A stretch of 64,000 nt of DNA from Stentor roeselii (lineage: Eukaryota; Ciliophora; Heterotrichea; Heterotrichida; Stentoridae), in NCBI GenBank assembly GCA_006503475.1, contig RSEH01000011.1:62001-126000 (forward strand), written 5' to 3'. Both the position numbers and the translations under genes were made by a program. Below, piece by piece: positions 1-9,899 of the stretch. The notes beneath the pieces were generated by a model. That model did no database searches. It was not told where the DNA came from and saw nothing but the letters and a program-made list of their open reading frames with translations. The first letter of the stretch is position 1. Each line of letters begins with the position of its first letter.

Positions 1-1
1 T

Positions 2-277
2 CTTCAAGGCAGTTTTTATTACAGTCCTAAAGAAAGAACTTTTCAGCTTTTACAAGAAAAAGCAAGAGTCGTTCAATTGAAAGAACTTGTCGATACAGAG
101 CGTCTCCAGACAAAAACCTTGAAACTTGAGGCAAAACTACTCAAACTTCGTATAAGGAAAGTCACTCAACATCCTCATTTGAAAAACTTGTCAGTCCTGC
201 CAAGGCTTTCACCAGATTCCAGAAGGTCCATGTCCCGAACTCCTCATCCACGAAGAGCCTTATCAAAGTTCTCTTAA
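2..277 (+). CDS. C-terminal part of a coiled-coil protein (cut by window edge)
   Basis: The frame is open from the first complete codon at position 2 to a TAA at 275-277, giving the last 91 residues of a protein that starts upstream. The visible part is a charged helix rich in Leu, Glu and Lys (KELVDTERLQ, KLEAKLLKLRIRK), then a basic Ser/Pro/Arg tail (SRRSMSRTPHPRR). That suggests the end of a coiled coil with a disordered tail. No family is recognised. It ends 25 bp before the next gene on the same strand. Confidence 0.6.
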   Translation, partial: LQGSFYYSPKERTFQLLQEKARVVQLKELVDTERLQTKTLKLEAKLLKLRIRKVTQHPHLKNLSVLPRLSPDSRRSMSRTPHPRRALSKFS

Positions 278-302
278 TATTTCAATATAATCTTAGTTCA
301 TC

Positions 303-1070
303 ATGGACGAATCTAAAGCTCTCATCAGCTTCCAAATCGCAGGACTTCTCATTCAAAATTCTTTTCGATACTTGTTAAACGCGATGAAGTCTTTCAATAA
401 AAGAAGATTGTTTAAGTCTTATATTCTTTGGAAAAGCAAGACTGTTAAAATGTCTAAAGTTGGACAGGTCAGGGTTAAAAATTCTTTTGTTTTTGTTTTG
501 AAGAAAATTGAGAATCTTGAAAAAATGATGAAGTGCAAAGTTAAAAATATTGCTCAGGACTTGATGCTTCGCATTTTTGTTGCCGCTGCGCAGAAAGAAT
601 TGGAAAGAAAAATGATTTTGGATGAACAGAACTTGAAAAATGCTCAGGAAAATGAATTACTTGTACTTTCTAAAAATCTGAAAAATGCACAAGAAAGTCA
701 GGAAAATCTTGAAAAAGGATTGAAAAGAAGTAGAATACGTGAGGAAAACTCGAAAAATATTCATCATGAATTATCTAGTAAGAGAATTGAAACGAAAAGT
801 AAAAAAAAGGCTTTACTGGATGAGGATTATGAAGCAAAAATTTTAGAAATAAAGGAAGAAAATCAAGAGATTAAAGAAAAAATTGCTTTGATTGAACAAA
901 ATATTTCTCATTTTTTAAATGAAGTTACCGGTCTACTCGAAACAGCAGAAGAACCTGAAAAATCATCAGAAAAGCGTAAAATTTCCAGCAAAAAGTTAAA
1001 ACTTCATAAGAAACCCCGTGGAGCCCTAAACACAGTAGACCTTTCAAAACTAAGTAAGATAAATTTATGA
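303..1070 (+). CDS. Coiled-coil protein with one Sfi1-like motif
   Basis: This 255-aa protein runs from an ATG to a TGA. Residues ~15-60 are aromatic and basic (FNKRRLFKSYILWKSK), resembling a single Trp-centred Sfi1-type centrin-binding repeat. Residues ~85-210 form a long Glu/Lys/Asn-rich coiled coil containing repeated LKNAQE(N/S) segments. The C-terminus is basic. Function is unknown; a cytoskeletal or centrin-associated role is inferred only from the repeat-like motif and from the much larger Sfi1-like gene at 9900. The next gene starts 7 bp after the stop. Confidence 0.6.
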   Translation: MDESKALISFQIAGLLIQNSFRYLLNAMKSFNKRRLFKSYILWKSKTVKMSKVGQVRVKNSFVFVLKKIENLEKMMKCKVKNIAQDLMLRIFVAAAQKELERKMILDEQNLKNAQENELLVLSKNLKNAQESQENLEKGLKRSRIREENSKNIHHELSSKRIETKSKKKALLDEDYEAKILEIKEENQEIKEKIALIEQNISHFLNEVTGLLETAEEPEKSSEKRKISSKKLKLHKKPRGALNTVDLSKLSKINL

Positions 1071-1077
1071 TAAAAAG

Positions 1078-2586
1078 ATGAATAATAGATTTGCAGGTCT
1101 TTCAAAATGCGTATGCAAAACTCCAGTGCTCCAAACAAACATCGAAGGAATCTGCACAGCCTGTTACGGAAGAGTGTCAAACTCAAAGTCCTCCAGAGTC
1201 TACACCCCAACATTAGCCCCAAGTAAAAATTCAGAAATTCTCCCAACACGTCCAGAGTCATCATCTTCAAAACGAGTAAAACAACCTCAAATCTCAAGAT
1301 CTTCATCAAATCTCTCAAACAGTGTTTTTCACAAAAGATCTCAAACATCAAACAATTCAAACAGTCCAAACGAAGACCTAAACTCACGAAAGCCCTTCAA
1401 ATCTTCAGACATTTCTAATGAAAGTCTTTCTTTTCACTCTAACCAGTTCGTTTTCAGTGCAAATTCCAGCCCACCAGAGGGAAAAACAAGTAGAAAGACC
1501 CCAGACCAGCAGTTTTGGAAGCATTTTTCAAGTATTTCAGAGCCTTTATCAATAGTTCAGCCTGTTTTACACGCAGAGTTGACATCAAGAAGTAAATATT
1601 TTCAAGAAGCTTTAGAATTTAAAAATCTTCCTCGACATGACCGAGCTTTATCCTCACGACTGTACAACGCGAATTTTTCATCAATTTCTGAAATGCTTCA
1701 AAATTCAAGTTTTCAGCCTTCCCGTCTTCTGCATGGCGTTGAATGGGTTCATAAAGGCCACAACAATGCAGTCAACGATGTGGTTTTAATTCAAAATAAA
1801 GCTTTTACCTGTGGAAGCGACTATAAAATCATTGCCTGGCCACGGCTCGGACAACGGATAAGTCAAAAGATGGAAGTTTCTCCTCTTGCTACATTTAAAG
1901 GACACACTCGGAAAGTGAAAGCTTTGGAAGCCATGCCGAACGCTATTCTTATTTCAGCTGGATGTGAGAAAAGGATAAGAATTTGGAATGTTAATCGAGA
2001 TTTCAGAAATGTCGCTTCTTTGAGAACTGGAGGAAATATCATCGAAGCCTTATGTCATTTGGCAGAGCAGACCTTTGTGAGTGCCTCTGGAGCGATTGAT
2101 GTCTGGGATTTAACAGCAGGGTCAGTGGTCCACTCTTACAATGTTGTTTCTTCTTTGAGCCTTGCGAAGCTTTCATCTTTTACTTTCCTTGCTGGTCTTT
2201 CTTCTGGTGATTGCAAGCTTTTCGACCTGCGCAATCCTCATCCAATTATGACATACCCGCAGAACCTGCCCGTCACAAGCATCCTCACATGGGACGATCG
2301 ACTTTTTTACACGGCAAGCGAGGAACTCTACGTAAAATCTCCTTAGAAATGGGACCTGCGCTCAAGTAACTCATTAAAAATCCAGTCATCAGGAGTCTCA
2401 ACTTTAGAAAGAGCGAAAAACTTGTTAATAACAGGAGGGTCAACCGTACAAGTATTCGAAAATGACTGTCAACAGTTAAAAACAACAAAGTTCTCAAAAG
2501 TAACATGTTTGAAATTCAACCCACTTTCTGAAGTTCTTTATTTAGGCTGCCAAGATTCGTTATTTTCAGGAATTTTTTTAAGTTAA
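1078..2586 (+). CDS. WD40-repeat protein with N-terminal Cys-rich motif
   Basis: Exons 1078-2331 and 2347-2586 encode 497 aa. A Cys motif (CVCKTP...GICTACYGR) near the N-terminus looks like a small zinc site. Residues ~35-190 are Ser-rich and disordered. From ~220 to the end are WD40 blades (KGHNNAV...IIAWP, FKGHTRKV...RIWNV, AIDVWDLTAG). The frame stops inside a blade, and removing the phase-0 15-nt intron at 2332-2346 restores the motif as LY-KWDLRS and adds a final blade. WD40 propellers are protein-binding scaffolds; no orthologue is recognised. The stop lies 1 bp from the stop of the convergent ARP5 gene. Confidence 0.8.
2332..2346 (+). other. 15-nt intron in WD40 gene
   Basis: Sequence gtaaaatctccttag, phase 0; the terminal TAG is the apparent stop of exon 1. 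It is the only one of 12 such introns here without an A at position 10. Removing it joins a WD40 blade across the junction. Confidence 0.85.
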
Positions 2587-2587
2587 A

Positions 2588-4651
2588 CTATCTATTTTTC
2601 GATTTTTTCACTGGGGCCTCACCTTTTGAAGGTGTTTCATAATACAAGTTACTTGCATTGTGCTTATGTCGGGTGTTAAGGGCATTAGAGCCATATTCTT
2701 TGTATTCTTCTATTGACAAACTGGTATCAAGGAACTCTTGACTTGCTGCGAACTCACTTGCGCCTCGCCAAGCATCAGTTGCCAGGTCTTGTGCAGTGAA
2801 GACTGAATAAGTGCTGTTGAAAGGTCTCATAGACTGGACTTCTTTCGAGATCCTCAAAGAAAAATTCGGAAACGAGGCAGACTGTCCAGTGATAAAGATG
2901 CAAGAAGCAAGTTCATCAGCCTGGTCTTTCGGGAAAAGTTTGAAGATCTGTTCCATTGTTTGACTGAGTCCTGCCTGTTCTAACCCGATGATACTTGGCT
3001 GGAAAAGAATCTCTGAAGGGCGGATGAGGTCAACTTCAAGTAAAATTTGGTAGTCTTCAGCTGTTGGAGGTCTCCAGACTTCTCCAATGTTTATCAAGTG
3101 GTTGGTATCAACACTGCTGATTTTTGTGTCTAGATCCATGAGCAGGCTCTGATCTTCTTCTTCTTCCTCTTGATGGTCGTTATGCATTTCTCGGTAAATG
3201 TTCCAGTCCTGGTCCTTCATTCCGAAGTTGTCTTCACCGGCAAGGTCAGAGACCAGGTCGGCCATTGCCCTGAGTCTTCTTTGGCTGGGTCTTGAGTTGC
3301 GGTTTTGAAGCTCGATTTTAAGTTTCCTTCTTTCTTCCATCCTTTGAATGATTTCTTGTCTTTGACGGTGTAAGTCTTGCAGGTAAGCTTCAGGGTCTTC
3401 ATTTCTGAGCTTTTCGACTCTTTCCTGCTCTTCTTGTGCTTTGGCTTTTCTCATTTCTCTGGCTTCTCTTGCAGACTTTTGGATTTTTTGAATCCTTTTC
3501 TGCTTTTGTAGGTCAGCAGTGAGTTCTTCGTCAGGTATTGAGAGAAGGTTGTACTTTTCACTGTCGTCGACTTCTAAGTTCAAACGACTTCTAAGTGAAT
3601 TTATTTTTCTTTTCAGTTCATCGTAGTTTTCGATCCCCCTGGCTGAAAGTCCTTCGTTGAACTCAGAAGAATTTCGCCGAACTGAAGCGACAAAAGTTTC
3701 AAGTTCGTCCAATTCGTTTAAAGCGATTTTTCTTTTTTCTTCTGATTTTTTTATAGCGATTTCTTTAAGTTTTCGCCCTTGTTCTTTCTTTTTTAACTGT
3801 TTTTTCCTGATTTCGTCTTCGGAAGGTTGTTGCTGCATCACCCACGGCAGTTGGATTTTTTTTAACTTTGAAAGTTTTAAGGTTTCGAGTTCTTCGAAGT
3901 AGTTGACTGCTGTGAAGCAGTGATTGTTGATTATTTCTTGGGCTAGTGGCCAGGTTATCATGTTTTTTGCGTAGAAGTAACGAGTTTGGAGGAATTTTAA
4001 GAGGCTTGATGTGCAGTGTGATCCGCCGATGTTTATTCGTTTTGTGTAGTGGGGAAGGAACTCGCCTCGGAAACAAGGGATTAGGTGAGTTGACTGGTTT
4101 CCGAAACTTATTATCATTGCTGAGGATGATGGACCTCTGTTGTGGTGAAGGGAAAATACTGCGTCTATTCCCAGGTTTATTGATGGAGCTGAGTATGCTT
4201 CGAAGGCTAGCTCTAGGAGAAGTTCTCGAGAGTAGTTAGGGGAACAGGGTGTCTCAGTAAACAGCAGCGGATGATTAACAGCAGAATCCTGAATCCCCAT
4301 AGTCCAAAAGATATAATCAAGAATATGCTCCTGCGTATGAAAATGTTGCAAAATTCCCTTCTCAAAAGGTGATCGTATACTAAGCTTATAAAGATCAGTC
4401 TCCGGTATCTCACTTCCAACAAGTACTTCCTGCGACTCCTGTCCAGTCTTCTGCCTAGCCACAATATTCCTAAAGCACAACAAAGGGTCTTTCATGCCAG
4501 CCCACCCAGCCCTGCAATTAAAAGACCCATTATCAATGACAATAGGTGCATTAGATCCTTTAAACCCACTTGTATAAACCGCTTTCAATCTACCAACATC
4601 AGGCTTAACTTGAAAAGGCAATCCTTGAATATCAAAAACGGGGATCTCCAT
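2588..4651 (-). CDS. ARP5: Actin-related protein 5 (ARP5), INO80 complex subunit
   Basis: This 687-aa protein starts with an actin-fold N-terminus (IVIDNGSFNCRAGWAG, then a phosphate-2-type loop MIISFGNQSTHLIP). A long Lys/Glu-rich coiled insertion occupies ~285-520, and an actin-fold C-terminus follows (SCIFITGQSASFPNFSLR). The large insertion and the adjacent FGMKDQDWNIYREM block are characteristic of ARP5 rather than actin or ARP6/8. In yeast and animals ARP5 is a nuclear INO80 subunit that couples ATP hydrolysis to nucleosome sliding. The length fits the family (~600-750 aa). The gene is intronless, its ATG is 25 bp from the end of the SLC44 gene, and its 3' end abuts the WD40 gene. Confidence 0.9.
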   Translation of the reverse strand: MEIPVFDIQGLPFQVKPDVGRLKAVYTSGFKGSNAPIVIDNGSFNCRAGWAGMKDPLLCFRNIVARQKTGQESQEVLVGSEIPETDLYKLSIRSPFEKGILQHFHTQEHILDYIFWTMGIQDSAVNHPLLFTETPCSPNYSRELLLELAFEAYSAPSINLGIDAVFSLHHNRGPSSSAMIISFGNQSTHLIPCFRGEFLPHYTKRINIGGSHCTSSLLKFLQTRYFYAKNMITWPLAQEIINNHCFTAVNYFEELETLKLSKLKKIQLPWVMQQQPSEDEIRKKQLKKKEQGRKLKEIAIKKSEEKRKIALNELDELETFVASVRRNSSEFNEGLSARGIENYDELKRKINSLRSRLNLEVDDSEKYNLLSIPDEELTADLQKQKRIQKIQKSAREAREMRKAKAQEEQERVEKLRNEDPEAYLQDLHRQRQEIIQRMEERRKLKIELQNRNSRPSQRRLRAMADLVSDLAGEDNFGMKDQDWNIYREMHNDHQEEEEEDQSLLMDLDTKISSVDTNHLINIGEVWRPPTAEDYQILLEVDLIRPSEILFQPSIIGLEQAGLSQTMEQIFKLFPKDQADELASCIFITGQSASFPNFSLRISKEVQSMRPFNSTYSVFTAQDLATDAWRGASEFAASQEFLDTSLSIEEYKEYGSNALNTRHKHNASNLYYETPSKGEAPVKKSKNR

Positions 4652-4676
4652 ATTAAGATTATCTATTCATTCAAAA

Positions 4677-6848
4677 CTAGTCATCGCCCAAGTACTTCGC
4701 TTCATTGAAAAAGTTAGCCGAGACGTCTTCTTCTTCTAATTCCTGGACCTTGTCTAAAGTCTCAGCATTTGTTGACCCGTTTATTGGAAACACTGAGCTT
4801 CTTCCGACACTTCGCATTGAAGTGTTGTGATATCGACTCACGTCTCTGCTTTTCGCCCACATCGTGTCTGGCTCTGAAGCCAGGTCGAAATTTGCATCGT
4901 TTTTAGAGTATCTTGATGTCAGGTCTTCGTGAATCACTCGGACTTGCAGCTTGTTTTCCTTATGGAAAAGGTTCTGCTCTTCACCGATTCCGTCCATGAA
5001 CTCTAATAAATCGTTTTCTACGAATCTTTGCTCGCGGACGAACATTTCTTCATCGCAAGCTGCTGAGAGAAGAACTGTGTTTAGACTTACTTCTAAGGAA
5101 CCTCCGAAAACTTCACCAACGAACCAGGATAAGACGATTGTGTAGAGAATTGGACCGCTTAGACCTGTTAATTCGATGTTTAGGGTACCTGATGGAGATC
5201 TTTCGCAGAAGAGGATTAGAAGAAGTGATGTTGTTACACCTGCTAGGATTATTACCCATTTCATCATGTTGATTATGAAAGTGCCGAACTTGCAAGGCCT
5301 ACCAATTCTGATATGATTTCTTCTCATCAAATGATAAGCTTTTTTCCCAGCCTCCGTATAATTATCCGAAAAAATCGACATAAAAGTATAATTGTAACTA
5401 GTAAAATACCTCAACTTTGAATGAAACAATCGTACACAAATACAATATTTTCCACAACAAGCTTTACATTTAGTTAAAGGTGCAGACTTGATATACTGAG
5501 TGAGTTTTCCAATTAACAAAACGTCTAAAGGGAATTTTATAATCTTTCCAAGGGATCCAAGAGCAATAGACCCGATATGGTACCTTAATGCGTATTTGAT
5601 GGAGACGAAAAGTGGTCCCTATATAAAAAATACATATAAAACTGATTTCTGACGAGAAAAATACCAGGTGCTCACTCCTCCTGACATCACAAATTTACCC
5701 AGATCGACGATGAAAGAGCACCACCAGATAGACATGAAGATGTTATAAGCCAACATATAATTTTCCAAGGCAGTGAACTTCAAAACGTAGGACTTACCAC
5801 CTGGGATGTACTCTGAAACTACTTTTGTCTTCGTTGATGTGCTCATGTTCCAACCGATAATTATAACCAGCATCAGCAAAATTCCGTTTCCCACAAGAAT
5901 CTGAATTATTGGGAATAATGCGAGTTCTTTCATCACTTTTAAGGGTTTGCTTGTTAATTCAATCATTTGATAACCGATGCGGAAATTTGGGTACTTTTTT
6001 AAGACTCTTATTAGGTATATTGAAAATAGGATTGAGGCTGATATTGCCATTGCGTTATAGAAATGATAGGCGTTTTTATTGCAGTAGTTTGGATCTACTG
6101 GGCCGTAATCTCCGCAGTCTTGTTCAAGGGCTCGTTTTCCTGCCTCGAAAAGCAAGAAACTCAATGCTCCAATAGACCCAAAAATAAGTGCAACCGTAAT
6201 AATAACAAGAGTCTTAGCAACAACAGCAATCCTTAGTAAAAAAAGATAAACAAGTCCAATAGTCATCGACAATGAATACCCAATTAAAATACTATCCCAG
6301 GCCGTAAAAACATCTCCACTTGCTCTTTTAATAACCTGCATGGGCTGATTAAGATACTTCATGATTTTATTCCTTCCATGTCCCCCAGGTACACAAAAGA
6401 ATCCATAAGCCGTAGTTTGATAAGCATCGAAGCATCCCCACTGAGGGTAATAAACCTTGTCATCATCCCTATCATAAAGACAGTAATAATTCTCAAAGTA
6501 ATAATAAGGACAAGCTTCAACACACAAGCTCCAATCAGTATTACTTGAATTCGGAAAGAACATAAAGCGCTTATCTTTCAATTCATCAATTCCACAAACA
6601 TTTCCTCTGATATCGAATCCTTTCGACAGTCGACTCGGGTCTCCTTTCATGATGATATAAGCAGAAATACCGATCAGTCCTAAGTTCGCTATGATGAAGA
6701 TTATTAAAAAAGAAACATCAGTGCAGCGCCGCTTTGAGACTGGACCTGAGAACTCGGAATCTCCATGTAAATGTCCTATTTCGTCCTCGTAGTCTAATTC
6801 AAGACCATTCGATGGAGTTGTTCGGGCAGAGTCTGATTTAGAAAGCAT
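4677..6848 (-). CDS. SLC44: Choline transporter-like protein (CTL/SLC44 family)
   Basis: Exons 5634-6848 and 4677-5618, read on the minus strand, encode 718 aa. A TM near ~45-65 precedes a Cys-containing extracellular loop (VCGIDELKDKRF, CVEACPYYYF, WGCFDAYQTT), followed by about nine further TM segments. The family signature lies at the exon junction: VSTWYFSRQ, the intron, then KYALRYHIGSIALGSL and KSAPLTKCKACC. SLC44 proteins move choline or ethanolamine across plasma and mitochondrial membranes, feeding phospholipid synthesis. The size matches the family (~650-750 aa). The C-terminal tail is acidic and Ser-rich. The start is the first in-frame ATG. Confidence 0.9.
5619..5633 (-). other. 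15-nt intron in SLC44 gene
   Basis: Minus-strand sequence gtattttttatatag, phase 0, A at position 10. Its removal fuses two open frames across the conserved SLC44 core motif. Confidence 0.9.
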
Positions 6849-6985
6849 TTAGTTATTATTGTAAACCATTATATTCAAAACTCGTAAATTTGAAATTGCT
6901 TGAGAAAGGGAATGATTAAAGGATTTCTTGTTACTTTCGATTGAAGGATATTGAGTTATGGCTGATATGAATAGTTTAGGGACTA

Positions 6986-9259
6986 TTAATGAATGATCTC
7001 TATCTCGACGTCGTCTAGACTTGACTTTGAACTTGAACTTGAATTTGAATTGAAAGTCACATGCTCCTCTACTTTTGCTTGGTTGATCCCCTGGCCAAAT
7101 GAGTAAGTTCCAGTAATTAACTTAGAGTCTCCTAAAACTGACATTTTTTTCTCTTCCTCCACTTGAGGAACACTCTCTTTTATCTGGCCTGATATCTCTG
7201 AAGTAAAACTCGACCCACTAACCTGGTCACTGGAAGAAGATCCACTAGAACGACTTGAAGAATGCAAATTTACTTTAACCTCAGCTTCCACCTTAACCGG
7301 CTGTGCTTTACTCACAAATCCAACCTCAGGGTGTTCCTTTAACTCACTCACCGGCGGTTTGACCTCAGGTGCTAAAGGCACTGAAATATTTTTATTTCCT
7401 TCAGAATTCAATCCAATTTTCGGCTTATCAAATATTCCAACTCCTTTCTGAACTTCAACGTCACTTTTCACATTGACTGAAATTTCCGAAGGTTTAAACA
7501 TCTGCTGAGATTTGACCTCAACTTTAGGTGAAGGATTTGAAAGAGGAATAGAACTGTTCATGAAATTCTGGTGAATTGAAGTGCTTACATTTGGTTTATC
7601 TTTTTCTTTATCTGAGTCTTTAGAGCCGTTGTTTTGAGAGGTCATGCTGAGGTCTTCCTTGTCTTTGAAGGCTTTGAGGATGTAGCCTGAGCTGTATTCT
7701 TCTTCGTATTCATGTTGACCACTTTCCCCTGGTGGAGATTTTTTGTACTGCAGGAAGATGAAAAGAATCACAAGGATTATCAGTATCGCGAAGATAAGAG
7801 TCACCAGGCCAACTGCGACGCCTTCGTGATGAGAACTTGAAACGTACCAATTTCTCCAGATTAAAGAAGCGTCGGCTTCTGGATCTGATTTCGGACAGTC
7901 TCCTTCTACTTTAGATGAAGAGGCTAGTGATAGGCTTGAGTCTTCTAGTCTTACCATGTAGGAAAAAGTGAAACTTGCGCTGAGGTCTGCGTTTTTCAAG
8001 GTGTAGATCAATTCGAGGGTTGTTGATGAATTCCCGTTCAGGGAAAAAGACTTTGTTTTTACTTCTTCGTCAGTTGAAGACTTTGAAGGGGTTTTCGAGG
8101 AAAGTTCAGAAATTGTGAAGTTGCTGTTTTTTTCTTTGATCGTAAGAACCAACTCGCAATTTAAGGAAGAAGGACTTGGGTTGGAGATGGAGAAAGTTAA
8201 GGTCGATAGGATTAGAGTTTGATTTGAATTTGATTCAGAATCTTTCTCTTGAATATCTCCTGATAAGTAGCTAACGATTAAAGGTCTTACACTTTTTTCT
8301 AAGACTTTTTGACAGGCTTCCAGGTGTTTTTGACAGGTTTCTAAAAGTTTTGACTTCTCGACTTTACTTTCTTCGAGACTTGCAACGACTGTGAAGATCT
8401 GGTTATAAGCTCCGTAATCGACTAGACTACCTCCATATACTGAGTTGGAAAGCTGGTAAGAGTTGCCGACGGAGTAGTTTCCTTGTAGATCTGTTTTAAT
8501 CTCATTGTAAACTTCATTTAAATAATCACTTCCGAAATCATCTTGGCCTTCATCATATGCCCAAGGAATTGTAAATGTGTCATTTATACTGTCGAAGTGA
8601 AGCCAGACTACAAATGTTTCTTTTTTATCGAGAACGACTTTTAAGGCTTTTGTTTCTTTTTCGCTGAAGTATTGAGTTCCTTGATATTCATCTGCACAAG
8701 GATCGTTTTCGGAATCGCTTTGATTTACTTGAAATTTAAACCCGAAGTTTCGATCTAGGTCAACTCCAGGGTTTTCCCTGAATTTAAGTTACTCGCAATC
8801 TCCATTTAAGTTTTTGAGGTATTCTTGAAGTTTCTTATCTTTTGCCATTTGTACCCATGGTTCAGTATTTATAGATGGGAGGAAATAAACATTAAAATTC
8901 TCTCGTAAAAACTTCCAAAATTCACTATTTGACTTTAAAATACTTCCAAAAACATACAAACCCATCGTAACTGCAAAAGGCTGAGTTGTTTTAAGACCCG
9001 CGGTAATAAGTATAGCAGAAGCATTATTTTGATCTATCTAAATCTTACAACTTTCAACATAATACCCAAGAATTTCATTACCTTGTGCATTTTTTCCAAG
9101 ATCTAAAGTTTTCATGCCTTGTTCCGATCCGATATCATAAAGAAATTCTTTGATTTCATTCTGAGTCAGGTACCCTTCAATCGACCCTTTGGCGAGAGGG
9201 TCGTACCAGGCGCCTTGAATGACTGCGAAAATGAAAACTAAAGGGAAAGTTTTCAACAT
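6986..9259 (-). CDS. Membrane-anchored M14 carboxypeptidase-like protein, probable pseudoenzyme
   Basis: Exons 9049-9259, 8793-9033 and 6986-8777 encode 747 aa. A signal peptide (MLKTFPLVFIFAVIQG) leads into an M14 zinc-carboxypeptidase fold (YLTQNEIKEFLYDI, ILITAGLKTTQPFAV, GVDLDRNFGFKF, FTIPWAYDEG, YGGSLVDYGAYNQIFTVVAS). Then come a beta-rich stalk, one TM (residues ~465-490) and a long Ser/Lys/Glu-rich cytosolic tail. In active enzymes the first block carries HxxE zinc ligands; here the positions read KTTQ. The catalytic Glu after the FT motif is also absent (FTVVAS). I infer a type-I membrane protein that binds peptides without cleaving them. The ATG at 9259 is preferred because the in-frame extension upstream has no ATG. 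It is divergent to the 9275 gene with only 15 bp between starts. Confidence 0.8.
8778..8792 (-). other. 15-nt intron in carboxypeptidase-like gene
   Basis: Minus-strand gtaacttaaattcag, phase 2, the only CAG-ending intron here. Removal gives GDCEENPGVDLDRNF, restoring an M14 core motif. Confidence 0.9.
9034..9048 (-). other. 15-nt intron in carboxypeptidase-like gene
   Basis: Minus-strand gtaagatttagatag, phase 1, A at position 10. Removal joins YYVES to YQNNASAILITAG in one frame. Confidence 0.9.
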
Positions 9260-9274
9260 TTTATATTTGAATAT

Positions 9275-9733
9275 ATGGATCAATGGACTGTCGATGAAGC
9301 TAAACTACTTTTTCTCGCTGATAACCTCACCGCTGTTCTCAGTCCTTCGCCTTTAAGCCTTGTGAACAGCGGGATCACCATTTATGATGCTTTTGGACTT
9401 AATGAAGTTGCTGAATCTCAAGAAAAACCCATTCAAAAAAGTAAAAGTTTACTGCAAAAGGGAAGAAGTGAACTTGAACTACTTTTATATGAGTCTAAAC
9501 GAAAACCTTTTATTCAAAGTTTCAAGTCACCATCTGAAGGCATTCTTCAGGGATTGCTAGTCAAACCTGACACTAAGAAAAGGAAGGCTTCGCATCAGGC
9601 TTGGAATAATAAACAGTTGATCAAGGTTTATGGAATGCGATATGCTAGAAGTGTCAGGAATTTAAGGTCCTTTACAAAGTCTCCGAAAAAGTTTCGCCTG
9701 AATTCCATGACTCCGACGAAGTTTTCGAAGTGA
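9275..9733 (+). CDS. Hypothetical basic protein, 152 aa
   Basis: The frame runs from an ATG to a TGA. Residues 1-40 contain hydrophobic and helical stretches (DEAKLLFLADNLTAVL); the rest is strongly basic and Ser-rich (KSPKKFRLNSMTPTKF). No signal peptide, TM or known domain is visible. The start codon is only 15 bp from that of the divergent carboxypeptidase-like gene, so the two must share regulatory DNA. Function is unknown. Confidence 0.55.
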   Translation: MDQWTVDEAKLLFLADNLTAVLSPSPLSLVNSGITIYDAFGLNEVAESQEKPIQKSKSLLQKGRSELELLLYESKRKPFIQSFKSPSEGILQGLLVKPDTKKRKASHQAWNNKQLIKVYGMRYARSVRNLRSFTKSPKKFRLNSMTPTKFSK

Positions 9734-9899
9734 CTGGGATGAGTAATTTTTTGTAGTTTTTAATGATTTTATGGTCGGTTCCTTGGTTTGAGATTAGAGA
9801 TTTGATATCTTGGGATAGGGTAAGTTGTAGGATTAGGTATTATTCTATTCTCCATTCAAAATAATTTCTCTTGATTTTCAAAATCTTTTAACTAAAAAT

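Noticed and set aside
9260-9283. Eight-codon upstream extension of the carboxypeptidase-like gene
   Set aside because: It would need a TTG start and would overlap the divergent gene's start; the ATG at 9259 opens a clean signal peptide.
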